From CBDCYS01 sp965226185 (lineage in GTDB: Bacteria > Acidobacteriota > Terriglobia > Bryobacterales > UBA6623): a DNA stretch of 64,000 nt. This document shows positions 36,308 through 44,752 of this stretch, one piece after another. The DNA lies in contig CBDDCT010000004.1 of assembly GCA_965226185.1 (NCBI GenBank), forward strand, positions 248,001 to 312,000. Direction: 5' to 3'. The notes under the pieces are model-generated. The model searched no databases and had not been told where the DNA came from. It saw only the letters and a list, made by a program, of their open reading frames with translations. Position numbers and translations under genes: made by a program. Numbering within the stretch: position 1 is the stretch's first letter; every line of letters begins with the position of its first letter.

Positions 36308-37219
36308 ATGGTTCTGTTGATGTCAGTGTTTCTATTCATTGCCCTCATGTCGATGCTGTACTTTTTCGGGGTGAAGTTCTGGGTCAACCCCAAAACCATG
36401 CTCGAACGCGTTACGGGCGACAACCTCGGTCAGCCCGCTACTCATTCGAGCTTGGCGTTTCATGACCTGCTGGCCAAGGTCGGCAACCTGGTTCCAGCAT
36501 CGCCTGTCGATCTATCGAACACCCAGAAGCGGCTCTACAGCGCGGGCTATCGTTCTGCCGCGGCTCTCAAAGTTTTCTATGGCATCAAGGTTGTCGCGAC
36601 GCTTCTGCTGCCGCTGCTGGCGTGGGCAGCGATGGTGCGGGCCGGAGTTGGCGGCGAGAACCTCGCCGGACTCATTGCTCTGGCGGCCGGGCTGGGATTT
36701 CTCGGCCCCAATGAGTTCGTGAACCACATGGTCAAGCGCCGCAAGCACCGCATCAGCCGCGCCTTGCCGAATGCACTTGATCTCATGGTCGTGTGCGTGG
36801 AATCAGGACTTGGCCTCGACCAGGCTGTCCTGCAGGTCAGCCGCGAGCTTCAAGCTAGCTATCCGGAGATCAGCGGCGAGTTCGCCATCACCAACCTCGA
36901 AATGCGACACGGCAAACAGCGCGCCGAGGCACTGCGAAATCTTGGCGAGCGAACCGGCGTGGACGACATGAAAAAGCTCATGGCCACTCTGATTCAGGCC
37001 GACCGTTTCGGCACCAGCATCGGCCAGACCCTGCGAACACATTCCGAGTTCATGCGCACCACCGCGCGCCAGAGAGCGGAGGAAAAGGCCGCCAAGATGG
37101 GGATTAAACTCGTATTTCCGATCTTCTTCTGTATCCTGCCTTCCCTGTTTGTTGTCACGGTGGGGCCGGTGATTGTCAAGATTATGTTCGAGCTGCTCCC
37201 CTTGATGGACGGAGGGTAG
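36308..37219 (+). CDS. tadC: Tad pilus inner-membrane protein TadC
   Basis: This 303-residue partner of TadB has the second F domain: RISRALPNALDLMVVCVESG, LGLDQAVLQVSRELQASYPE, then LIQADRFGTSIGQTLRTHSE. Four membrane helices are likely (N-terminal one, a pair around 95-135 and a C-terminal one). ERTGVDDMKKLMATL is typical of TadC. It is the last recognisable pilus gene here. No secretin (CpaC), prepilin peptidase or TadD/E/F gene is seen on either side. Confidence 0.92.
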   Translation: MVLLMSVFLFIALMSMLYFFGVKFWVNPKTMLERVTGDNLGQPATHSSLAFHDLLAKVGNLVPASPVDLSNTQKRLYSAGYRSAAALKVFYGIKVVATLLLPLLAWAAMVRAGVGGENLAGLIALAAGLGFLGPNEFVNHMVKRRKHRISRALPNALDLMVVCVESGLGLDQAVLQVSRELQASYPEISGEFAITNLEMRHGKQRAEALRNLGERTGVDDMKKLMATLIQADRFGTSIGQTLRTHSEFMRTTARQRAEEKAAKMGIKLVFPIFFCILPSLFVVTVGPVIVKIMFELLPLMDGG

Positions 37220-37308
37220 TGGTGAGCAGAAGAGGAATAACGAACGTGGAGTCCCGATTCCGTCTCAAGCGGGACAAGCGAGATTCATAGGAAGAGGAGG
37301 TGCATCAT

Positions 37309-37392
37309 ATGGTTCGAATCATTTGTGCCGTCATCGCCGTCATCTTGGTTGGTTTGATTGTTTTGCGCAGAAGAGCGAAGCAGTCCATTTAG
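37309..37392 (+). CDS. 27-residue membrane peptide
   Basis: A strong ribosome site (GAGGAGGTGC) precedes the ATG. The product MVRIICAVIAVILVGLIVLR plus a basic tail (RRAKQSI) is one membrane helix. It follows TadC by 90 bases on the same strand. A 22-residue GTG frame in between (37222-37290) is also possible. No family known. The ribosome site and helix make it more than chance. Confidence 0.45.
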   Translation: MVRIICAVIAVILVGLIVLRRRAKQSI

Positions 37393-38150
37393 TGTCAATC
37401 GCCAGGTCTAAACCGGGATTCCATCTTGGAATCTTGACATCAGGAGTATATACACTCACTGGTCTCGAGTGCTACCCGATTCTTCATCCCGGATGCCCCT
37501 AGCACCGAAGATTGCAGTTTTGCGGCCCATTTTTGGGTCCAATTGGTACGTATCAGGTTGTTTCGGAGCATGAACCAGCGTTTATCGAGGAAACGGCGGT
37601 CGAGGTCACCTGGGAACATAAGCCGTTTTCTTTCCGCTAGTTAAATCGTCTAGGGGCGTCTTCCTGGCAGCACGAATTTTAGGGTTTTGCAGAGAATTTC
37701 ATGATCTGGGCGATTTGGGCTCCTCGGAGACCGTTGGAACGGAGGGGTTCTCGTCAGTGGGCGGCCGCAACACAACCCGGAGGAGCGCCCGCGAAGCGGA
37801 CGGTCTTTTACCCACCCCTTACCCCCGAAGGACCGTTTTGCAACGGCCCTTCGCCAACCCTCTTCGCCAACTCTTATTGACTGCGGAACCTCTGCCGGGC
37901 TGGTTTTGGGAGAGGCTGTCTCAAAATCCAGCACCGTCTTCCTACAGGCTGCCGTTTAGGCGTACAGTTTCCCTGGGCACTTGGACTGCGAATAGCCACT
38001 AGGATTTATCGCCAGCTATCCCGGGAAGGGTAGAATGGGGCTGGTCGTGGTAGTCTCCACCCGCGGGAGCTAAAGATCCCTGCTTCCTGGCGGACGACTT
38101 GGCGCGGAAGCGGCGGGCCGGATATCATGGGTTGAATCTGGAGGCCAGGA
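37393..38150. other. Gene-free stretch
   Basis: No gene with family or ribosome-site support was found in these 758 bases. One 94-residue minus-strand frame (37650-37934) is Arg/Pro-rich, without any motif, and is judged a GC shadow. There is no clear repeat or RNA structure. Confidence 0.5.
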
Positions 38151-38591
38151 GTGATTTTGAAGGGGAGCGCTAAATCCCGCGTTATCGCTGTGGCGCTCTG
38201 CTGTTTTGCGTTTTCAACGGCTGCCCAAGCGCAGGAAGAGTTCCGCGTCCGGCTCACGATGATGCCGATCGAAATGGCAACCCGAGCGCGGGTGACGGGA
38301 TCGGGATCGGGCTCCGCTAAGCTCGAAGGGCGGCAGCTTTCGGTGAGCGGTTCGTTCGCGGGCATGCGCGGACCGGCAACAGTTGCGCGGCTACACGAGG
38401 GTCCGGCGATGGGGGTGCGTGGGCCGGCGATTTCGGACCTCGAAGTCACGCCGGCCAAGAAGGGTGAGATCTCGGGCGAGGTTCAGCTGACAGCCGAGCA
38501 GGTTGAGAGCCTGCGCCAGCGTCGATTGTACATCCAGATCCATAGCTCAAGTGCCCCCGAAGGCAATCTATGGGGTTGGCTGGTACCGTGA
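38151..38591 (+). CDS. Small exported CHRD-domain protein
   Basis: This 146-residue protein starts at a GTG behind GGAGGCCAGGA. A signal peptide ends at AAQAQEEF. The mature part is one CHRD-like domain, with GRQLSVSGSFAGMRGPAT, VARLHEGPAMGVRGPAI and the closing LYIQIHSSSAPEGNLWGWL. Its stop overlaps the start of the next gene (TGATG), so the two proteins are made together and both enter the periplasm. The pairing with a cytochrome-PQQ dehydrogenase suggests a shared role that cannot be named from sequence. Confidence 0.82.
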   Translation: MILKGSAKSRVIAVALCCFAFSTAAQAQEEFRVRLTMMPIEMATRARVTGSGSGSAKLEGRQLSVSGSFAGMRGPATVARLHEGPAMGVRGPAISDLEVTPAKKGEISGEVQLTAEQVESLRQRRLYIQIHSSSAPEGNLWGWLVP

Positions 38592-40738
38592 TGCGTCATC
38601 GCGCGGAGTGTTGCGTGTTGGCCTGCGTTGCCGGCGCAGCGCTCCTGCTCGGCGGAGCAGCCGCCCAAACCCCGCCGCTACAGACCGGACCGTTCACCGA
38701 GCAGCAGGCCGTAGCGGGCCTGGCAGCCTACCAGGCGCACTGTGCCAACTGCCATCGGCCGGACCTGAGCGGGCTGAACGAGGCGCGTCCGCTCGCCGGC
38801 GCCGACTTCATAGGGCAGTGGCGGAACCGCACGGCGCGGCAACTGATTACCTACACACAACTGACCATGCCGCTGCCGCCCGGAGTCCCCGGTAGCCTCG
38901 GCGAGCAGACCTACATCGAACTCGTCGCCTTTTTGCTTCACGCCAACGGCGCTGAGCCCGGCGACAACGTACTCACCGCCACCAGCACGCTCGTCATCGG
39001 CGGCGTCGCAAACGGAGTGATGCCGGATGCCGTTCGTCAAGCCGTGACCGCAGCCGCGCCGGCCGCCCAGCCTGGCGGGGCCGCGGACGTGACGGGTCTC
39101 ACCGTGCAAGGCTCCGTCGCGGACTACTCCCCCGTGACCGACGCGATGCTGCGCAACCCCGCGCCGGATGATTGGCTGATGATCCGCGGCAATTACCAAG
39201 CGTGGAGTTACAGCCCGCTGGATCAGATCAATCTGGAAAACGTCAGCGATCTGCGGTTGCAGTGGGCCTGGGCTATGACGGGGGGCGGCCGGAGTCAGCC
39301 CGCGCCGATCGTCCATCACGGCATTCTCTATTTGCACAACAGCGCCAATGTGGTGCAGGCGCTCGATGCCGCCGCCGGCGAGCTCATCTGGGAACATCGT
39401 GTCGGTCCCAGTGAAGGCGGTGCGGTGCGCGGGATCGCCATTTACGAGGACAAGATCTTCGCCTCGACGACCGATGCCCGCTTGGTCGCGCTCGACGCTC
39501 GCACGGGAGAGCTGGTGTGGGACACGACCATAGGTGACCGGAGCGAGGGCGACTACCACAACTCGAGCGGTCCGATCGTAATCAAAGGCAATGTCGTGTC
39601 GGGCCACACCGGTTGCGCGCGGTTCCGCGAAGAGAAGTGTTTCATCAGCGCCTATGATGCGACTACAGGGCGCGAAGTATGGCGGGTCAATACAATAGCC
39701 CGGGATTCCGAGCCAGGCGGCGACACCTGGGGCGACCTGCCGAATCTCTTTCGCGCCGGCGGCGAGGCCTGGATCACGGGCAGCTACGACCCGGAACTCG
39801 ACCTGACCTTCTGGGGCGTCGCGCAAGCTAAGCCCTGGATGCCGATCAGCCGGGGCAACAGCGCGCTCGACGACGCTCTTTACACGAGTACGACACTGGC
39901 GATCGACGCAAACGACGGGACCATGGAATGGTACTTCCAGCATGCGCCCGGTGAAGCGCTGGACCTCGACGAGGTATACGAGCGAGTGTTGGTCGAGGTC
40001 GGCGGGGAGAAGGTCGTGTTCACGATCGGCAAGCCCGGCATTCTGTGGAAGCTCAATCGTGAGACCGGTCAGTTCCTAGCGCACCGCGAGACGGTGTTTC
40101 AAAACGTCTACGATCACATCGATCCCGAGTCGGGCAGGCCTCACTACCGCGAGGACATCATCAACAACGCGCGCGGAGAGTGGGTCTCCTCGTGTCCCAG
40201 CACGGAGGGCGGTCACAACTGGCAGCCGATGAGCTACCACCCGCCCACCGAGCGCCTGATCATCCCGCTGAGCCAAAGCTGCATGGAGATCCGCGGCAGG
40301 GTGGTCGAGTTCGTGCGCGGCGGGGGGGGCTCGGCAGCAGACCGGCGCTGGTTTGAGATGCCGGGAACGGACGGGAACATCGGCAAGCTCGCCGCCTATG
40401 ACGTGAACACGATGGAAGAACTGTGGTCGATTGAGCAGCGGGCGCCATTTCTTACAGGGGTCCTCTCGACCGCTGGCGGACTGGCGTTCGTCGGCGATCT
40501 CGACCGCAGGTTCAAGGCGGTCAATGTCGAGACCGGCGAAGTGGTGTGGGAGACACGGCTCGCCACTTCCGTACAGGGATTCCCCATTGCGTTCCGCGTG
40601 GATGGGCGGCAATACGTCGCAGTCCCTACGGGCCTGGGCGGTGGCAGTCCTCGCGTCGTCCCGAGCCTAATCGCCCCCGACATCCGCCATCCCGCGACGG
40701 GTAACGCGCTCTACGTGTTTGCATTAACCGAAGATTAG
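38591..40738 (+). CDS. Cytochrome c-PQQ dehydrogenase fusion
   Basis: This 715-residue exported quinoprotein starts at the ATG overlapping the previous stop (an ATG at 38570 is rejected since it adds residues before the signal peptide). A haem c site, CANCH at 51-55, lies in an N-terminal cytochrome domain. From about residue 180 a PQQ propeller follows: WLMIRGNYQAWSYSPLDQIN, ALDAAAGELIWEHRVG, ALDARTGELVWDTTIG. GHTGCARFREEKCFISAYD has two Cys where many relatives have a vicinal pair. The family oxidises alcohols or sugars and passes electrons to the haem. Domain order is reversed relative to classical quinohaemoproteins with a C-terminal haem. Confidence 0.88.
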   Translation: MRHRAECCVLACVAGAALLLGGAAAQTPPLQTGPFTEQQAVAGLAAYQAHCANCHRPDLSGLNEARPLAGADFIGQWRNRTARQLITYTQLTMPLPPGVPGSLGEQTYIELVAFLLHANGAEPGDNVLTATSTLVIGGVANGVMPDAVRQAVTAAAPAAQPGGAADVTGLTVQGSVADYSPVTDAMLRNPAPDDWLMIRGNYQAWSYSPLDQINLENVSDLRLQWAWAMTGGGRSQPAPIVHHGILYLHNSANVVQALDAAAGELIWEHRVGPSEGGAVRGIAIYEDKIFASTTDARLVALDARTGELVWDTTIGDRSEGDYHNSSGPIVIKGNVVSGHTGCARFREEKCFISAYDATTGREVWRVNTIARDSEPGGDTWGDLPNLFRAGGEAWITGSYDPELDLTFWGVAQAKPWMPISRGNSALDDALYTSTTLAIDANDGTMEWYFQHAPGEALDLDEVYERVLVEVGGEKVVFTIGKPGILWKLNRETGQFLAHRETVFQNVYDHIDPESGRPHYREDIINNARGEWVSSCPSTEGGHNWQPMSYHPPTERLIIPLSQSCMEIRGRVVEFVRGGGGSAADRRWFEMPGTDGNIGKLAAYDVNTMEELWSIEQRAPFLTGVLSTAGGLAFVGDLDRRFKAVNVETGEVVWETRLATSVQGFPIAFRVDGRQYVAVPTGLGGGSPRVVPSLIAPDIRHPATGNALYVFALTED

Positions 40739-41186
40739 CGTCGGGAACCTTGCGCGGGCGTACGAGCGAACGGGACTGGCCCGTCAGTTCCCTGGCACTG
40801 GATGCTCAAACCGGCGATCTCCTGTGAGGTCCAATCACCGGCGGCAGGGTTGCGGCCTCCGCAATGAGCTATCCAAGGGCAGGCAGGCATAACCCTACCT
40901 TCGGGGAACGTTTTGTTCACGTTCGGACTCAGGGAAGAATGATCTCCGAACGACTGATCGTCGTCGAAAAGTGATGCGCGAACACGAAATCGACGACGAC
41001 GCCGGCCTCTTCAACTTGTGTGACTGACATGACAGATTCCAGATGCAGCTCTGTCACGTCTGGATTCACCGGCATGGTGGCGGGCTCGGATAGGTGACGG
41101 CTTCGGGGCTCGAGAATGATGGAGAGATGATGCTCAATCTGCTAATTTGATAATGACTCAGCGGTTGGGTGGTTCCGGGAGGTCCG
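40739..41186. other. Gene-free stretch
   Basis: Nothing recognisable lies between the PQQ dehydrogenase and the first LRR gene apart from the ribosome site (GGGAGG, 41177-41182) of the latter. No terminator with a clear U-tract was seen. Confidence 0.5.
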
Positions 41187-43220
41187 ATGTATTCTTCAGC
41201 GATTAAGCACCGAGCAGAACGTGTTCGCATCTCTTCCATTTTTGGGGTGCTTACGGCGCTAGTGCTAGCAGTTGCGCTGCCGGCCGAGCCGCTGGACCGC
41301 GAGGTGGCCCAATGGGTTCTGTTGATGGGAGGAACGGTCGAGGTCGAGGGCCGCGGCGACCGCATCAACGACCTGACGGCGCTCCCTGACGAAGACTTCC
41401 GCTTGGAGCTGGCGGACCTGGTTGGCACAAATATTCTGCCGCCCGATCTGGAGCGGCTCACGGGACTAAAGCACCTGAAAACGCTGAAACTGCCCGGGCC
41501 GATGTGGAATCCGCGCTCGGGGGCACGAACCGACTACAGCCGCGAGCTGCGGCACCTGGCCCCGGTCACCAGCCTCGAGAAACTGACGGTGAGCTACAGC
41601 TTCCTCGCATCCATCAAGTTTCAGGATGAAGGCCTGGCTGAGGTCGCCACGCTGGTCAACCTCAAGGAATTGTGGCTAGAAAACACTCGAATCAAGGGCC
41701 ACCATCTTGCTCCGTTTCGCAACCTGGAGGAGCTGGACGTGGTGTTCTGTCCGGTGGATGACGAGGCTCTGAGCCAACTGGAAGGCATGACAGGGATGAA
41801 ACGGCTGTTGCTGCGAGACACGCTGGTGAGCGATGAGGGTTTGCAGTTTATCAGTCATCTGCGCAATATCGAGCATCTCGACCTCCACGGCACCAAGATC
41901 ACGGACCAAGGTGTGGCGCACCTGCGCGAGATGAAGAACCTGAAAAAGCTGAGCTTGCTGGGGGCCGGCGTCACCGACTCCGGGTTGGAGCATCTCGCTG
42001 GGATGAGACAACTCGAGGAGCTGGATTTGTATCGCACAAGAGTGACGAATGCCGGACTGGAACGCCTGAAGGAAATGCCGAATCTGAGGCACCTCGATTT
42101 GCGCTATACGCGAGTGACACAGGCCGGGGTGGATAACCTGAGAGCCGCACTGCCCGATTGCGAGATCGCTTTTCTTGATTTTTCAACGCGCACATCGGTT
42201 CCAAGCGGCGCCGACGTGCTGGTCGCCGGGAAGGGTGATGAGGCCGTGGCCGCGTGGGTTCGCGCGATCGGCGGCAAAGTGGTGGTCAGTGACGGAAGCT
42301 TGCGCGAGATTTCGCTGGCTTCGACCCCGGTGACCGATGCGCTGCTCGGGAACCTGGAAGGGCTGAGGGACCTCCGGAAGCTGGATCTGCGCGTAACCGA
42401 GATCGGCGACCTGGGCGCGCGGCGCCTGGCTGGCTTGACGGGCCTCGAGGAACTTGACCTCAGCGCCACGATGCTCTCCGATGCCGGAGCGGAACACCTC
42501 GGCGGGCTGACTGGTCTGCGCAAACTCACTCTGAACCACACGCTAGTGGAAGGTCCCGGACTCACGAGCCTGAAAGGTATGCATGTGCTCGAGGAACTGA
42601 GTATGCTCGGCTCGCCGATCAATGACGAGGGACTCGAAAAACTGAGCGCGCTAGGTTCCTTGAAACATCTATCGCTCGCGTACACGGATTTTACGAATGC
42701 CGGACTGGCACACCTGAAAGCGCTCCAGAACTTGGAAAGCCTCGACCTGACGGGAACGGACACCGACAACGAGGGCCTGATTCATCTGAACGGCATGACG
42801 AGTTTGACTTCCCTCTCGCTGAGCTATACGCGGCTTACCGACGCGGGCATTTGCAACCTGGAGAGCCTCAAGAATCTGCGGGAGCTGGGTCTGATCCGCA
42901 CGCGAGTGACCGACTTGGCCATGAAGACAGTTCGTCGACTGACAAACCTGACGCATCTCAACTTGGATTACACCGACGTAAGCGACGAGGGCCTTGCGTT
43001 GATCGCGGGGCTCGAACAGCTAGAGAGTCTGAGCCTGGACAGCACGAACGTGACCGATGCCGCGGCGGAGGAAATTCTCTCTCTTGGGCATCTGAAAGAA
43101 CTCAACCTGTATCACACCCTTTTTAGCCCGAAGGGTTTTCAACGGCTGCGATCGGCGCTGCCGGACTGCGAAATCGTGTGGGACGAAAAGTCCAGCCTTC
43201 CGACACGCCGGCGCAGTTAG
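41187..43220 (+). CDS. Exported leucine-rich-repeat protein, larger
   Basis: This 677-residue protein has a hydrophobic signal (SSIFGVLTALVLAVALPAEP). About twenty 24-residue repeats follow, of the form xLTxLxxLxLxxTxVTDxGLxxL, the cysteine-containing/RNI-like type seen in Planctomycetes and Acidobacteriota. Two blocks are separated by a non-repeat part (about residues 325-375) containing VAAWVRAIGGKVVV, which resembles the start of the whole domain, so the protein looks like an internal duplication. Likely a binding scaffold in the periplasm or on the surface. Ligand unknown. The ATG at 41187 has GGGAGG in front. Confidence 0.85.
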   Translation: MYSSAIKHRAERVRISSIFGVLTALVLAVALPAEPLDREVAQWVLLMGGTVEVEGRGDRINDLTALPDEDFRLELADLVGTNILPPDLERLTGLKHLKTLKLPGPMWNPRSGARTDYSRELRHLAPVTSLEKLTVSYSFLASIKFQDEGLAEVATLVNLKELWLENTRIKGHHLAPFRNLEELDVVFCPVDDEALSQLEGMTGMKRLLLRDTLVSDEGLQFISHLRNIEHLDLHGTKITDQGVAHLREMKNLKKLSLLGAGVTDSGLEHLAGMRQLEELDLYRTRVTNAGLERLKEMPNLRHLDLRYTRVTQAGVDNLRAALPDCEIAFLDFSTRTSVPSGADVLVAGKGDEAVAAWVRAIGGKVVVSDGSLREISLASTPVTDALLGNLEGLRDLRKLDLRVTEIGDLGARRLAGLTGLEELDLSATMLSDAGAEHLGGLTGLRKLTLNHTLVEGPGLTSLKGMHVLEELSMLGSPINDEGLEKLSALGSLKHLSLAYTDFTNAGLAHLKALQNLESLDLTGTDTDNEGLIHLNGMTSLTSLSLSYTRLTDAGICNLESLKNLRELGLIRTRVTDLAMKTVRRLTNLTHLNLDYTDVSDEGLALIAGLEQLESLSLDSTNVTDAAAEEILSLGHLKELNLYHTLFSPKGFQRLRSALPDCEIVWDEKSSLPTRRRS

Positions 43221-43297
43221 TGCATCATGCCGGCCGCTAGCCAGCTCGAAATCTCGAACGGAATTTGTGTTCGAGAGCTGCTGCCGGAGGAGTAGTA

Positions 43298-44407
43298 ATG
43301 TTTCAGATTCCTTGGCTCATCGTTTCGCTTGTCGTGCTGGGCGGGCAGCTTCATGCTGCCACTCTGAGCACGAGCGACGTTCTTGACTGGGTCGAATCAC
43401 TCGGCGGCCGCTACTCGCGCGCGGAAAACGGCGATGTGACCGGCGTCAATCTCAGTTCGGCTTGGGTGACCGACGCTGACCTTCAAAAGCTGACCTATCT
43501 GCCGAATCTCCAACGCATCAACCTGTCTTACACGAAAATCAGTGACCTCGCCCTGGAGCACTTGATTCCCCTGGAAAACGTTCGAGATTTGAATCTCCAT
43601 TTCGCGGAATACATTACCGACAACGGCATCGCGCACTTGAAAGGCTGGACCGGGCTCGAGCACTTGAATGTCCGGGGCACAAAGGTGACGAGCTCCATCT
43701 TTCGGCACATCGCTGGGATGACGAAACTCAAGTCCCTCGATGTCGGGTTCAGCCGTACAACTGACGACGGTTTCGAGCACCTGGCCGGCATGGAACAGCT
43801 CGAAAAACTCGCCTTCGGCGGGAACAAGATGAGCGGGCTGGCCCTGCCCCTGCTGAAGCTGCTGCCCTCGCTCAAAGAGCTGAATGTCAGCGGCTGGCAG
43901 CGCACGGATTCAGGGCTGTGGGGGGTGTCCGTTACCGATTTCAACCTCGACAGCATCGCCGAGTTGAAGCAGTTGGAGGTTCTTGACTTGGGTGAGACAA
44001 GAATCACCGACCGCGGGCTGCCCAAGCTGTTGCAACTCGAAAACCTGCGGAGCCTCGATCTGAGCCGGACAGCGGTGACTGCCCGGGGCATGGCCGCGCT
44101 GGCCGCTCTGCCCAACCTGCGGCGGCTGCGGCTATGGCAGGCGGAGAGAATCAACGATTCCGCCGTGCCCCACTTCCTGGAAATGAAAAAGCTCGAGGTT
44201 CTAGAGCTTCCCGAAACCGGCATCAGCGACAAGGGCCTGGCCCGGCTTCAGGAGGCGAAACACTTGAAGAAGTTGTACGTCGGAGGGTCGGACGTAACCA
44301 TCGAAGAGGTGGAACGCTTCCGTCAAGCTTCGCCGAATTGTCTGATCAGATGGTGGGCAAAATCGGCGGACTTTGAACGGGTCGAAAACGAAAACGATGT
44401 ACCGTAG
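43298..44407 (+). CDS. Exported leucine-rich-repeat protein, smaller
   Basis: This 369-residue protein has a signal peptide (WLIVSLVVLGGQLHA) and LRRs of the same type as its neighbour, starting DVLDWVESLGGRYSRAENGD, a leader that also resembles the larger protein's. Repeat examples are NLQRINLSYTKISDLALEHL and LEVLELPETGISDKGLARL. The ATG at 43298 follows GGAGGAG, 77 bases after the previous gene, so the two likely form an operon from one ancestral duplication. The end, CLIRWWAKS, is like the partner's CEIVW, a conserved closing motif. Confidence 0.85.
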   Translation: MFQIPWLIVSLVVLGGQLHAATLSTSDVLDWVESLGGRYSRAENGDVTGVNLSSAWVTDADLQKLTYLPNLQRINLSYTKISDLALEHLIPLENVRDLNLHFAEYITDNGIAHLKGWTGLEHLNVRGTKVTSSIFRHIAGMTKLKSLDVGFSRTTDDGFEHLAGMEQLEKLAFGGNKMSGLALPLLKLLPSLKELNVSGWQRTDSGLWGVSVTDFNLDSIAELKQLEVLDLGETRITDRGLPKLLQLENLRSLDLSRTAVTARGMAALAALPNLRRLRLWQAERINDSAVPHFLEMKKLEVLELPETGISDKGLARLQEAKHLKKLYVGGSDVTIEEVERFRQASPNCLIRWWAKSADFERVENENDVP

Positions 44408-44548
44408 ACTGGAAGCTATCCAGACAAGATCTCCGATAGTTGCCGGGAAATTTCGCGACACCGGTCCCACGGTGCTGGAATCCGCCCGCCAAACGGTCCG
44501 ATCGGGACCGGGCTTGCCTGTCTCGCTATCCGGGCAGGAGGAAAACTC

Positions 44549-44638
44549 ATGTCAGCAGCCTACCATCGAAGACAATTTCCGGACTTTACCCGCGGCGACT
44601 GGATGGGGCGGAAGCCTCTGGGCATTGTTGCCGCATAG
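44549..44638 (+). CDS. Possible 29-residue peptide
   Basis: AGGAGGAAAACTC directly precedes an ATG that opens MSAAYHRRQFPDFTRGDWM and nine more residues. The product is basic and not hydrophobic, with no known family. The ribosome site is better than average, but the frame is short and may be chance. Confidence 0.25.
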   Translation: MSAAYHRRQFPDFTRGDWMGRKPLGIVAA

Positions 44639-44752
44639 CAGGGAGAGCAATACGAGTTGCGGACAGCTCGCCAAAGAGCGCGGACAGAAAATCGGTGGAG
44701 AGTGCAACCAAAGCCAAACAACCCGGAAAGGAACAACAAGCCCAATACAGAG

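Noticed and set aside
37434..37460. TTGACA followed by TATATAC as a promoter
   Set aside because: Spacing is only about 7 bases, far from the usual 16-18.
37650..37934. 94-codon minus-strand frame
   Set aside because: Arg/Pro-rich with no motif and no ribosome site.
38678..39943. 421-codon minus-strand frame
   Set aside because: Antisense to the cytochrome-PQQ dehydrogenase, which has clear haem and propeller motifs. Composition is typical of a shadow.
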